From Acidaminococcus timonensis (lineage in GTDB: Bacteria > Bacillota > Negativicutes > Acidaminococcales > Acidaminococcaceae): 64,000 bases of DNA. The first letter of the stretch is position 1. Each line of letters begins with the position of its first letter. This document shows, in pieces, positions 17,839 to 27,399 of this stretch. A program made the translations under genes and the position numbers. The notes under the pieces were generated by a model. The model saw nothing but the letters and a program-made list of their open reading frames with translations. It searched no databases and was not told where the DNA came from. The DNA is taken from the NCBI RefSeq assembly GCF_900106585.1, contig NZ_FNWH01000006.1, forward strand, positions 248,001-312,000. The letters are read 5' to 3'.

Positions 17839-17905
17839 TTTTCATTGTATCATAGTTCCCTGAGATTAACCACCTTATGAATATTTTTGTGAAAAAATGA
17901 AAATC

Positions 17906-17934
17906 TTGTCATAAAAAGACCCTTACGGTATACT
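17906..17934 (+). promoter_or_regulatory. promoter of fhaC
   Basis: TTGTCA (17906-17911), exactly 17 bp, TATACT (17929-17934), about 40 bp before the fhaC ATG. Confidence 0.75.
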
Positions 17935-17974
17935 GAACCCAGAAAGTATCAACAAACAACGGGGGTTGTGGATC

Positions 17975-19663
17975 ATGGGTAGACAATGGACCGGGATTAT
18001 AGGGGCAGTGGGTGTGCTGTGGGGGACGGCATGCCCTGTTTTTGCTGCGCCCAATCCATTTTTGCAGCAGGAACAGCTGCAGCAGGCCAGACAGGAACAG
18101 AGAAAGCGGATGGAGAGATTGGAAAACCCGGGAGAACGGCAGCCGGAAAAACAAGAAGTCCCGGAGGCGGAGTTGCCGTCTTCTCCCGTACGTTTTCAGA
18201 TAGACCGGATTCAGATGGAGGGGAATATCATTGCTTTTCCCTGGATGGACAGGATTACGAACAAATATCTCCATCGGGAACTGGATGGTGCCTCCATCAG
18301 CCGTCTGGCCGGAGAACTGAATCAGCAGCTGCTGGACCGGGGCTATGTGACCACACGGGTCCTGGTTCCGGAACAGAACCTGAATGGGGGGACTCTCCGT
18401 CTGATTCTTCAGGCAGGAATCTTCCATGGATTCCGGAATCCAGATGGGACGGCCGTGTACGGCAGCATGGCCCGGGCTTTTCCCATCCATCCGGGAGACG
18501 TGCTGAACCTGCGGAAACTGGAACAGGGAATGGAACAGCTGAACCGTCTTCCTTCCCAGAAAGTGAGGATGAACCTGGTGCCTGCCAGGGAAGACTTTGC
18601 CACGGATGTGGAACTGCAGGTGGAAAGAAAGAACAATGTGTATGGCCTGGTTTCCACAGACGATTCCGGGCTGAAAAGCACGGGAAAGAGCCAGTGGAAT
18701 ACGGAAATCAGCTGGGATCAGCCGCTCTTCCAGAATGACAGACTGCAGCTTGACCTGAACGGGGATGCCACCCGAAGCGGTACGGAAAAAGGTACAAGGG
18801 GACAGGCTGTTTCCTATTCCATTCCTTATGGCTGGGATACCTTCACCTTTTCTTTCAGCCGGTACCAGTATCATCAGCGGGTTCACCTGGAGCCCTTTCC
18901 CTTTCTCAGTGAAGGGCTGACCAAAACGGGAAAATTCACCTGGGATCATGTAGTCTATCGGTCCCGGACCCAGAGACAGAGCCTGGACTTCAGCATCCGG
19001 AAACGGGATTCCCACAGTTATCTGGACCATCGGGAACTGGATATCCAGACCCAGCACACCACAGCTGTGGAAGCAGGCTGGAACCTCCGGGATTATCTGG
19101 GCAGCGGTGTCCTTTATACCCGTCTGGGCCATCGGATGGGGGTGGCCTGGCTGGGTGCCCAGCCGGAAAATCCCTATGGAGAGGGTCCCAAGACCCGGTA
19201 CAATATGTGGCTGCTGGATGTGGACTATCAGAAACCTTTCCAGCTGGGAAAGCAGCAAGCTACCTATACCGCCTCTTTCCACGGCCAGTGGACCATGAAA
19301 GGGGACAGGCTCTATGGCCTGGACGACATCAGTATGGGAAACCGGTACACGGTACGGGGCTTTGATGGGGAATACACCCTGATGGGAGAGAGCGGATGGT
19401 ATCTCCGGAACGAAGTGGCCTGTCCGGTGGCATCCTGGGGAGAAGTGTATGTGGGAGCCGATGGAGGGGCTGTTTACGGTCCCAGTACGGACATCCTGAC
19501 TGGCAGGACCATTGCCGGGGGTGTAGTGGGCCTGCGGGGGACGATTCCTTTCGGGAACACGGAACTTTTCTATGATGTATTTGCCGGTATCCCTCTGTAC
19601 AAGCCCCAGGGATATCCCACCAAAAGTGTGACCTGCGGCTTTTCTGCAGGATGGCGGTTTTAA
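17975..19663 (+). CDS. fhaC: TpsB outer-membrane transporter, ShlB/FhaC/HecB family
   Basis: Outer-membrane beta-barrel that exports the TpsA protein encoded next to it. The 562 residues begin with a signal peptide (MGRQWTGIIGAVGVLWGTACPVFAA), then an N-terminal helix rich in Q/R/E (28-60). Two POTRA domains (about 65-215) precede a 16-strand barrel. The diagnostic VRGF of the inward-folding loop is at about 459-462 and the last residue is phenylalanine, as expected for barrel assembly. ATG 17975 follows GGGGG; an in-frame TTG nine bases earlier is less likely. The gap to fhaB is 26 bp. Such transporters are restricted to diderm bacteria, so this gene alone argues for an outer membrane. Confidence 0.95.
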   Translation: MGRQWTGIIGAVGVLWGTACPVFAAPNPFLQQEQLQQARQEQRKRMERLENPGERQPEKQEVPEAELPSSPVRFQIDRIQMEGNIIAFPWMDRITNKYLHRELDGASISRLAGELNQQLLDRGYVTTRVLVPEQNLNGGTLRLILQAGIFHGFRNPDGTAVYGSMARAFPIHPGDVLNLRKLEQGMEQLNRLPSQKVRMNLVPAREDFATDVELQVERKNNVYGLVSTDDSGLKSTGKSQWNTEISWDQPLFQNDRLQLDLNGDATRSGTEKGTRGQAVSYSIPYGWDTFTFSFSRYQYHQRVHLEPFPFLSEGLTKTGKFTWDHVVYRSRTQRQSLDFSIRKRDSHSYLDHRELDIQTQHTTAVEAGWNLRDYLGSGVLYTRLGHRMGVAWLGAQPENPYGEGPKTRYNMWLLDVDYQKPFQLGKQQATYTASFHGQWTMKGDRLYGLDDISMGNRYTVRGFDGEYTLMGESGWYLRNEVACPVASWGEVYVGADGGAVYGPSTDILTGRTIAGGVVGLRGTIPFGNTELFYDVFAGIPLYKPQGYPTKSVTCGFSAGWRF

Positions 19664-19689
19664 GGAACCCGGAAAGGAAGAACTATCCT

Positions 19690-22600
19690 ATGACTAAGAA
19701 AAAAGCACAAGCCATCATTGCCTGCATCCTGGCCGGGATGACCTGGACGCAGCCAGTTCTGGGAGCCCCGATACAGGTCGATCCCCAGGCTCCTTCCGGA
19801 CGCCATCCCCAGGTGCTGGAAACCGGGAACAAACTGCCTCTGGTCCAGATTGCACCGCCCAGAGACGGACTCTCCCACAACCAGTACAGGGATTTCAATG
19901 TTCCGGAAAAAGGGGCTATCCTGAACAATTCCTACACCCTCAGCAAGACCCAGCTGGCCGGATATGTACAGGGAAATCCCAACCTGGCCAAAGGACCTGC
20001 CCGAATCATCCTGAACGAAGTGACCGGAAGCAATCTGTCCCGTCTCAACGGATACCTGGAAGTGGCCGGGCAGCGGGCGGATGTGATTCTGGCCAACCCA
20101 AACGGGATCGCCGTAAACGGGGGCGGATTCCTCAATACAGCCCGGGCCCTTTTGACCACTGGGAAACCGGGCTTTGATGCCCAGGGAAAACTGGATCGTT
20201 TTCAGGTATCCGGCGGTTTTGTCACCGTGGAAGGAAAAGGCCTGAGCGGAAAAGATACGGACAGCCTGGCCATTTTGTCCCGGGCGGCTGAAATCAACGC
20301 CGGGATCTGGGCCAACAGGCTGCAGGTGGTCACAGGGAAAAATCAGGTAGCGGCAGATACCCTTCAGGCAAAGCCTCTTGAAACAGCTGCTTCCCAGGAA
20401 GCACCTGAATTTGCCCTGGACGTGGCGGCTGTGGGCGGCATGTATGGAGACAGCATTTATCTGGTGGGAACGGAAAAAGGACTGGGGGTGAACCTGGCCG
20501 GGAAAATCCAGGCCACTGGAAACCTGACGGTGGACGTCAACGGTAATCTCCATGCGAAAAAGGAAACCGCCGGCGGAGGTAACGTGACCCTTCAGGTGGA
20601 AAAACTGGAGAATACAGGACGGATTTCTGCCGGAAAGAACCTGACAGTGCAGGCTACTCGGAACATCGTCAATAGAAGCAGCATGGAAAGCAAAGAGACC
20701 AGCTATCTGGCAGCCGGACAGGAGATCCGGAATACCGGGACCATCCAGACCGGGAATCATCTGGAACTGAAAGGGGAAACCATCTGCCAGGCCGGGAACC
20801 TCAGTGCCGGTCTGGATAAGGAAAAGAAGGTGAGGGAGCCGGGGAACATCGCCATCCAGGCCAACCGGTACCAGGGAGAAAAGGGACAGGTGAACGCCGG
20901 CGGAAACGTGGAGTTGAAGGCAGAAGAAGTCCGGCTCCAGGACAGTTACCTGTATGGGGGGAACAACGTTTCTGTAACGGCCGGGAACGCGGACATCAGC
21001 CGGGCTTTTCTCCATGGAGAGAAAGCCGTCATGGTGCAGGCGGAAGCCATGCCTCTTGAGGGGAATATTACCAGCGGCGGAACTGTGACCATTGCCCTTA
21101 AGCAGGACATGACCAATGAGAATAGTGAAGAAAAATACGGAAATATCCAGGCGGGAGGAGATGTTCTCCTTTCGTCCCAGGGTAGCGTGCGCAACCGGAA
21201 AAAAATGGAAAGCGGCGGTACTCTGGTTCTCCACGCCCAAAAACAGGTGGAAAACAGCGCTGAAATCAGCGGGAAGAATGTGGAAATTGAAGGAGAGGTT
21301 CTCCACAATACGGGACTTGTGGCGGCGGACAGGAAGGCCAGCTTGAAGGGACAACAGATTGTAAATGAAGCCGGCGGGCGGATTTACGGGGACAATATTT
21401 CCCTCCGGGCCCACCAGGTCATCAACCGAAGGGATGAAGCCAGAGAGAAGGCCTTGGAAGAAAGTGTAAAACAGCTCCGGGAGCAGGAAGATATTCTGGA
21501 ACAAACCGTCCGGACCGATGTGACGGCCTTCCCTTCGGAAGGAGAAGTTCAGGCTTATGAGAACAGAATCCAGGAGGCCAGCCGGGAATATGACCGCCGT
21601 AAACAACAGGTGGATGGAGAAAAACAGGAACTGGAAAAAATGGCTCCTGGAACCCTGGCAGCCCGGGAAAATCTGTCCATTTCGGCGGGAACCATCCGGA
21701 ACAGCAGGGACAGCCTGCTGTACAGCGGCGGTACCATGGAACTGGCCGCTTCCGGGGAAATCCTCAATCAGGGCGGCCGGGTGGAAAGCCAGGGGCATAT
21801 GACCCTCACGGCCGGATCTATCCGGAACGAAAATGACCTTTTCTCTGTGAAACGGGTGGTGGGGAATCTTACGGATAATCCGGAACGGATTCGGATCGAT
21901 CAGGCCGGACACCCGGAACAGGGACAGACCTTTGATAAAAGCGAATTCAGCAATCTGGGCAGTGGCTATGGAGCCTACCATCATGGCAGCTACCAGGAAG
22001 AAAAAGAACGGGCCGGCTATGGCATCATCCAGCAGCGGACCCGGGAAGAGCTGGAAAATGGAGAAGCCCCCATCCCGGCTGATCTGGTGGGGACCCGTGC
22101 TCCCAACTACGCCTATGATGACCCTATTTTCCAGGAGATGGGCGTTGCGTCCATGACAACACCCCGCCCGGCCAACGGGGATCCCGCCCAGTCCCAATGG
22201 GATCAGGAATACCAGAAGATCCTGGATACCCTCAATGAAAAAATCGATGCCTGGAATGCCCAGGTGCGAAACCATAATGCCTCCATCGGGGTGGTGGAAA
22301 GTCAGAAAATCTACAACCTGACTTTCGTACGCACAAAATCCCAAACCAGCCACCGGGAAGTGACAGAAAGCCGTCCCGGAGTCATTGCCAGCGGGGAAAA
22401 CCTGGAAATCCAGGGGAATGTGACCAATGAGAATAGCCAGCTTGCTTCCGGAGGGACCCTCCATATAAAGGGAAAACTGGACAATCTGGCCAAAGAGAAC
22501 CAGACGTACACCGTCACTTTTGGTACCACCCAGGGCAGTTATACATACAAACGGGGCTGGCCCCACAAATCCCGACGGAGAGGGTACAAGTCCCGGGTAT

Positions 22601-23109
22601 TCATGACGCCCCAGGTGGAACAGGGGGCGCCGGCTTCTTTGGGAATCTCTCAGGTGCTGGATGGCAGCGGCCAGGCTCCGGAAAAAACAGAAATCAGCCA
22701 GAGCCAACGGCAGGCCGTCAGCCATTTCCTGGATCCATTTGGGGTTTCCTTTGCCCAGGCAGCCCAGGGAAAAGAACAGTGGCAGAATCTGCTGACCGGT
22801 TCTTTGTACCAGGTCCATCCGGAAAGCACGGCCCGGTACCTGATGGAAACGGATCCGAAGTTCACCAGCAGGAAGCAGTTCCTTTCCTCTGACTATTTCT
22901 TCCAAAAGCTCCAGTGGGACCCGGACAAAGTGCCCAAACGGCTGGGCGACGGGTTCTATGAAGGGATGCTGGTCCGCCAGCAGATCCTGGACCGGACCGG
23001 GAACCGGTACCTGGAAGGGTACAGCGATGAAGAAAGTGAATTTCGGGCCCTGATGGATGCCGGGGCCTCTATGCCCAAAAGACAGGGCTGCAACCCGGCA
23101 TCGTCCTGA
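19690..23109 (+). CDS. fhaB: filamentous haemagglutinin / CdiA-like exoprotein, N-terminal part (frameshifted)
   Basis: TpsA partner of FhaC: a huge secreted beta-helical stick. This part is 1139 residues. A signal peptide ends at about residue 26 (...QPVLGA). The TPS secretion domain (about 30-270) has both family motifs, NPNL near 98 and NPNGI near 140. Haemagglutinin repeats follow (ENTGRISAGKNLTVQA type), with a coiled-coil insertion (EKALEESVKQLREQEDILEQ) near 590-660. The frame ends early at 23109 after a nonsense tail (PKRQGCNPASS). The correct continuation, YAQKTGLQPGIVLSEEQ, lies one frame back, so one base is missing near 23066-23075. ATG 19690 was chosen because it has AAGGAAG upstream and starts the signal peptide. 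Confidence 0.93.
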   Translation: MTKKKAQAIIACILAGMTWTQPVLGAPIQVDPQAPSGRHPQVLETGNKLPLVQIAPPRDGLSHNQYRDFNVPEKGAILNNSYTLSKTQLAGYVQGNPNLAKGPARIILNEVTGSNLSRLNGYLEVAGQRADVILANPNGIAVNGGGFLNTARALLTTGKPGFDAQGKLDRFQVSGGFVTVEGKGLSGKDTDSLAILSRAAEINAGIWANRLQVVTGKNQVAADTLQAKPLETAASQEAPEFALDVAAVGGMYGDSIYLVGTEKGLGVNLAGKIQATGNLTVDVNGNLHAKKETAGGGNVTLQVEKLENTGRISAGKNLTVQATRNIVNRSSMESKETSYLAAGQEIRNTGTIQTGNHLELKGETICQAGNLSAGLDKEKKVREPGNIAIQANRYQGEKGQVNAGGNVELKAEEVRLQDSYLYGGNNVSVTAGNADISRAFLHGEKAVMVQAEAMPLEGNITSGGTVTIALKQDMTNENSEEKYGNIQAGGDVLLSSQGSVRNRKKMESGGTLVLHAQKQVENSAEISGKNVEIEGEVLHNTGLVAADRKASLKGQQIVNEAGGRIYGDNISLRAHQVINRRDEAREKALEESVKQLREQEDILEQTVRTDVTAFPSEGEVQAYENRIQEASREYDRRKQQVDGEKQELEKMAPGTLAARENLSISAGTIRNSRDSLLYSGGTMELAASGEILNQGGRVESQGHMTLTAGSIRNENDLFSVKRVVGNLTDNPERIRIDQAGHPEQGQTFDKSEFSNLGSGYGAYHHGSYQEEKERAGYGIIQQRTREELENGEAPIPADLVGTRAPNYAYDDPIFQEMGVASMTTPRPANGDPAQSQWDQEYQKILDTLNEKIDAWNAQVRNHNASIGVVESQKIYNLTFVRTKSQTSHREVTESRPGVIASGENLEIQGNVTNENSQLASGGTLHIKGKLDNLAKENQTYTVTFGTTQGSYTYKRGWPHKSRRRGYKSRVFMTPQVEQGAPASLGISQVLDGSGQAPEKTEISQSQRQAVSHFLDPFGVSFAQAAQGKEQWQNLLTGSLYQVHPESTARYLMETDPKFTSRKQFLSSDYFFQKLQWDPDKVPKRLGDGFYEGMLVRQQILDRTGNRYLEGYSDEESEFRALMDAGASMPKRQGCNPASS

Positions 23110-26100
23110 GCGAAGAACAAATGGCCCAGCTGACCAGCGATATGGTGTGGCTGGAAAATCGGACCATCACCTACGAAGGAAAACCCTATGAAGTATTGAT
23201 TCCCCGGGTCTATCTGCGGCCCAACCGGGAACTGGAACTGAAAGCAGATGGGAGCCTGGTCAGCGGGAAAAAACTATGGGTGGAGACCAAGGTGGCCATT
23301 GCCAACGAAGGGACTCTGCAGGGGAAAGAAGTGATCCTTGAAGCCGGGAGCCTGAAGAACCTGGGTATTCTCCAGGGAGACAGCCTGTTTGCCCATACCC
23401 GGGGCAATCTGGAATCTACCGGAGAAATCCGGGGCAACGCACAGGTAAAACTCCTGGCAGATGATGAACTGCACATCCGGAGCACGGAAAATCGACTGGC
23501 CCATCAGGATGTGGTGGACCAGGTGGCAGGAATCGCGGTCACCGGGAAAGCTGGAGTACTGCTGCTGCAGTCTGGAAAAGACCTGACAGTATCCGGCGCT
23601 GTATTGCAGAACCTGGGAGAGCAGGGAAAGACCATCCTCAAAGCAGGGAGTTCTTTACAATTGGGAACTCTGCAGCTTTCGTCCGATAAGGATATGACCC
23701 TGGACAGCAAAAATTACCTGCGTACCCAGAGAAGAACCGAAATGGGGACGACTATGAAAGCAGCAGGGGATGTCCGGCTGGAAGCCGGGGACGATATGAC
23801 GCTGAAAGCTGCCCAGATTTCCAGTACCCAGGGAGAAGTGGAGCTGCAGGCTGGCGGTAATCTGACCCTGGAAGCAGGGAAAGCCTACGCCGGGGACCAG
23901 TATGCCCTGAGCCACAGAGAACGGAGCCTTGTAAGCCGCAGCAGTACGGAAACGCGGAGCGATGAACAGCACGAAGTCATCCTGGGCAGAGCCCTCAGCG
24001 GGAAAAGTCTCATGGCCAAAGCAGGAAACGATTTTACCCTGAGAGGAACTTCTATGGCCGCAGATGGAGATATCCGCCTGCAGGCAGGTGGTGATTTGAG
24101 TCTGGATACGGTGGACCAGAAAGATATCTCTGGAGTCTATCAGAAGACAAAGAGAAAAGGTCTCATGGGAGCCGGAATGGGCATCCTGATCGGCAGCGAA
24201 AAGAAAAGCGGGCAGGTGCAGCAGGAAACCCATACCCAGGTGGGGAGCACGCTGGGAAGCCTCGGGGGAAATGTGAATTTGGAGGCGGGAAATCGCCTGC
24301 AGACATGGGGAAGCAGCATATTGGCCAGTAAGGATATTACCCTCTCCGGGAAAGAAATCCAGGTTGAAAATGCGGAAGACACCTATCACTATCAGGAAAA
24401 ACAGGAATATCGGCGGACCGGTCTCACGGCATCGCTGGGTGGAGATTATATGGATGCTGCGGGTACAGTATCAACTCTGGCGCAAAGAGCCGGTACAGTG
24501 CGGGATGGCCGACTGGCTGCTTTATATGGTACGGAGGCCGCCCTCAGTACAGCCAAAGGGCTGGGTGACATCCAGAAAAGCTGGGACACAGCACAAAAAG
24601 CAGCCCAGGAGTATCGCTATGCCAATATCTTTGGCAAAGGGAAGCAAGCCAGTGAAGCCTTTGATAAGATGAAAGCGGCTAAAGAAAAGCTGCCTTTTGT
24701 GGGGAAAACGGCAGTGACCCTGAACTTGGGCATGGGAACCCAGCATAGCTCCCATGCGGTGGAAATCAATGGAACGCGTGCCAGTGGCAGCCAGGTGCAG
24801 GCGGGAGGCAACGTAACCCTGAAGGCAGATGGCAAGGATATCCTGCTGAAAGGAAGCCAGGTTTCCGGACAGAACGTGGAATTGTCAGCTGGAGAAAATA
24901 TCTTCCTGCAGGCCGGGAAGAATCAGGAAACGATTCAGGAAAAGGAAAGCGCAAAAGGCGGAAACGTGGGAATTTCCATGGGAAGGACCGGTCTGGTGGG
25001 AATCTCGGCAGAAGGCGGCATGGTGAAGGGAACAAGCCAGGAAGAAAAAAGTTATTATACAAATGCTGCTGTACAAGCAGACCGAAAACTTACTTTTACT
25101 ACTGGAAAAGATATCCATATAGCGGGAGGCACCCTTTCTGGGGAAAGCGTAAACGGCCAGGTAAGCGGAAATCTGCAGCTGGATAGTTTGCAGGATACTC
25201 ATACGTATCAGGAAAAACGGAAGTCTGCCGGCTTCTCCGCCGATTATGGTTTGGGAGCTGGTACGCTCAGCGGCATGGGAAGCCTGTCGCGAGAAAACAC
25301 AGAAAGCCGGTACCGGAGCGTGAAAGAACAGACCGGGATTTATGCCGGCCAAAACGGTTTTGCCCTGGAAGTAGGGAAAGAAACAGGTTTAAAAGGCGCT
25401 GTCATAAGCAGCCAGGCAGAAACAGCAAAAAATACTCTGTCTACAGGAACCCTGCGATATGAAGACTTGAGGAATGAAGCCGCATATTCTATAAACAGTG
25501 AGGGTATGCAAAGCGGAATCAGCGGAATCCGTGGGAAAAATGGAACCACTTATTATGGCGGTATTGCACCAATCCAGGATACTCCCGTGAAAGGTAGAAA
25601 AAGCAGTGAAACTTTGTCAGGAATAGCGCAAGGAAATATGACAATTCGAAATTCCGAAGAACAAAAGCAAGAATTGGATAAATTGAACCGTAATACCCAA
25701 CAGGCACTCCAAAAGCTGGGAGAGATATTTGATAAACAAAAAATCAGGGAACGGAAAGAATTGGCGGGAGCCTTTGGAGCTTTGGCTTTTCGCACGATTG
25801 GGGATATAGGCCTAAAAAATGGATGGAAAGAGGGAGGAATCGAAAAAACGACTCTCCATGCAATGATTGGTGGAATCATGGGAAAATTGACAGGAAATCA
25901 ATTTATAGTTGGAGGGGGTGCAGCTGCAGTTAATGAACTGATGCAAAAAGAAATGGCTAAATGGACTGGAACGAACCCGCAGCTGCAACAATGGGCAAGT
26001 ATGGTAATTGGCGGCACGGCAGCAAAATTGGTCGGCGGAGACTGGAGAATGGGAACAGCGTCTGCAGGAAGCGGGACAAGGTACAATTTCCTGCCACATG

Positions 26101-26939
26101 AGGACCAGCAATATCTTTTACGTGATATCGAAAAATATGAAAATGGTGAATTGACGCAAGAAGAGTTTGTCCAGAAATTAAAATATTATTGTGCTAAGGA
26201 CTTGTATTACAATGATGGCCTGAACACGGATTATATCAGTACAGAACTAAAAGAAGGCGGAAATCCAATCATTTCTTCTCAGATTATCAATTATTCTTCT
26301 TTGGAAGATTTTTTCAATGCACAAGGTATCAATACTGACCAAGGTCTGAGCTATGCGTTGGCTCAGTATGCTAAGGGGTTTGGTGTGGAATACAATTACG
26401 ATAATCCGGAATTATGGAATATCATAAACACGAAAATAGGGCCTCAAACTGGATGGATGAATAAACTAAATGAATACTCTATAGATTTATTAAGTTCAAC
26501 TTTTTATAATAAAACGATTATTGATACAACATCTTTAAATGAAGCGGAAAAATGGTTTGATTTAAGAAATGCACTTAATATTAATTTAGCTATTAGTTCT
26601 ATTGATCAAAGTATTGAATTAAATAATGGCTTTTATGGTAAAATACCGGCTGGGTTAGCAGGAAAAGCATCTTTTGTAATTTCGATTGTGGAAGAAAGCA
26701 AAAATTATGAGGGGAAAAAATTAGGGATAGCCGTTATTAGTGATACTGCTGGTTCTGCTTTAGGTGATGTATTAGGAGTAAACTTAATCAAAACAATAAA
26801 TTGGAATGCTGGACTTAATTATAACAAACCAGTATTGATGATATTTATTGGAAAAACCTTAGCACAAAGTATGGGGGCAAGTTTAGGAGACTACATTAGT
26901 TATTATCTTAAGAAAAATATATTTAATTTGGAGGAGTGA
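23070..26939 (+). CDS. fhaB: filamentous haemagglutinin / CdiA-like exoprotein, C-terminal part with toxin tip CT1
   Basis: Continuation of fhaB after the frameshift; an internal ATG exists at 23121 but is not a natural start. Haemagglutinin repeats run to about 25600 (SGQNVELSAGENIFLQAGKN type). A pre-toxin region (LNRNTQQALQKLGEIFDKQK..., Gly/Ala-rich AAAVNEL) ends at the junction GSGTRYNFLPHEDQQYLL near 26090. From there base composition falls sharply to AT-rich and about 280 residues of effector tip follow. The tip's end is Gly-rich and hydrophobic (GIAVISDTAGSALGDVLGVN, LMIFIGKTLAQSMGASLGDY), suggesting a membrane-inserting, pore-type toxin. GGAGG for the immunity gene lies within its last codons. 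Joined to the first part, the intact protein would be about 2416 residues. Confidence 0.88.
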   Translation, partial: YAQKTGLQPGIVLSEEQMAQLTSDMVWLENRTITYEGKPYEVLIPRVYLRPNRELELKADGSLVSGKKLWVETKVAIANEGTLQGKEVILEAGSLKNLGILQGDSLFAHTRGNLESTGEIRGNAQVKLLADDELHIRSTENRLAHQDVVDQVAGIAVTGKAGVLLLQSGKDLTVSGAVLQNLGEQGKTILKAGSSLQLGTLQLSSDKDMTLDSKNYLRTQRRTEMGTTMKAAGDVRLEAGDDMTLKAAQISSTQGEVELQAGGNLTLEAGKAYAGDQYALSHRERSLVSRSSTETRSDEQHEVILGRALSGKSLMAKAGNDFTLRGTSMAADGDIRLQAGGDLSLDTVDQKDISGVYQKTKRKGLMGAGMGILIGSEKKSGQVQQETHTQVGSTLGSLGGNVNLEAGNRLQTWGSSILASKDITLSGKEIQVENAEDTYHYQEKQEYRRTGLTASLGGDYMDAAGTVSTLAQRAGTVRDGRLAALYGTEAALSTAKGLGDIQKSWDTAQKAAQEYRYANIFGKGKQASEAFDKMKAAKEKLPFVGKTAVTLNLGMGTQHSSHAVEINGTRASGSQVQAGGNVTLKADGKDILLKGSQVSGQNVELSAGENIFLQAGKNQETIQEKESAKGGNVGISMGRTGLVGISAEGGMVKGTSQEEKSYYTNAAVQADRKLTFTTGKDIHIAGGTLSGESVNGQVSGNLQLDSLQDTHTYQEKRKSAGFSADYGLGAGTLSGMGSLSRENTESRYRSVKEQTGIYAGQNGFALEVGKETGLKGAVISSQAETAKNTLSTGTLRYEDLRNEAAYSINSEGMQSGISGIRGKNGTTYYGGIAPIQDTPVKGRKSSETLSGIAQGNMTIRNSEEQKQELDKLNRNTQQALQKLGEIFDKQKIRERKELAGAFGALAFRTIGDIGLKNGWKEGGIEKTTLHAMIGGIMGKLTGNQFIVGGGAAAVNELMQKEMAKWTGTNPQLQQWASMVIGGTAAKLVGGDWRMGTASAGSGTRYNFLPHEDQQYLLRDIEKYENGELTQEEFVQKLKYYCAKDLYYNDGLNTDYISTELKEGGNPIISSQIINYSSLEDFFNAQGINTDQGLSYALAQYAKGFGVEYNYDNPELWNIINTKIGPQTGWMNKLNEYSIDLLSSTFYNKTIIDTTSLNEAEKWFDLRNALNINLAISSIDQSIELNNGFYGKIPAGLAGKASFVISIVEESKNYEGKKLGIAVISDTAGSALGDVLGVNLIKTINWNAGLNYNKPVLMIFIGKTLAQSMGASLGDYISYYLKKNIFNLEE

Positions 26940-26940
26940 A

Positions 26941-27315
26941 ATGAATGCTTTGTTTCTAACTTGTGCAGTGTTTGTACTTGGCGGCATTGTGATGAAAACG
27001 ACATATGAAAGTTTGCGTAGTAAGAGAAAAAATGATAATGGTGTTTTTATATTAATCCTAGGAACCCTCATGCAAATTTATTTTTTAGCCATGCTCGTAG
27101 TAAATTTCTGCTTAAAAAGGATGTTATTCTACTATAATCCTTGGTGTTTTTGGGGATTGAGCTACCTACTAGTTTTTAAAGGATTAAAAGTTATTGAAGA
27201 GAATAAAGAAATATTAAATTTAAAAAAATATGAAGCTTTTAAAAATGGGTATCGATATAGTGCTTTTATTAATATTTTAATATGGACGTTGTATATAATT
27301 GTTTATCTTTTGTGA
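26941..27315 (+). CDS. candidate membrane immunity protein to FhaB-CT1 (imm1)
   Basis: Starts one base after the fhaB stop with its ribosome site inside fhaB, the classic toxin-immunity layout. It has 124 residues and is AT-rich. Four hydrophobic segments are visible (about 3-18, 35-55, 62-80 and 103-122), with a basic loop after the first and a charged loop before the last. A membrane immunity protein fits the hydrophobic toxin tip. The final Leu-stop comes from an insertion: ISa begins at 27311. Excising ISa and one ATCTTT target copy restores ...VYLF-P-E-stop, giving 126 residues, so function is probably kept. No known family was recognised. Confidence 0.7.
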   Translation: MNALFLTCAVFVLGGIVMKTTYESLRSKRKNDNGVFILILGTLMQIYFLAMLVVNFCLKRMLFYYNPWCFWGLSYLLVFKGLKVIEENKEILNLKKYEAFKNGYRYSAFINILIWTLYIIVYLL

Positions 27316-27399
27316 ATGCTAATATAAAAGTGAGCCACTCTGAAACAAGTTCCCCTATACTAGAGTCAGTAATTTGATTCTAAGGGGATTGATGTTAGG

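Noticed and set aside
19660-22905. Very long minus-strand reading frame opposite fhaB
   Set aside because: It is the mirror of GC-rich coding sequence; no ribosome site, odd composition, and fhaB itself has clear domains.
23060-23110. Programmed -1 frameshift in fhaB
   Set aside because: No X-XXY-YYZ slippery heptamer lies in the zero frame in the overlap; a missing base is simpler.
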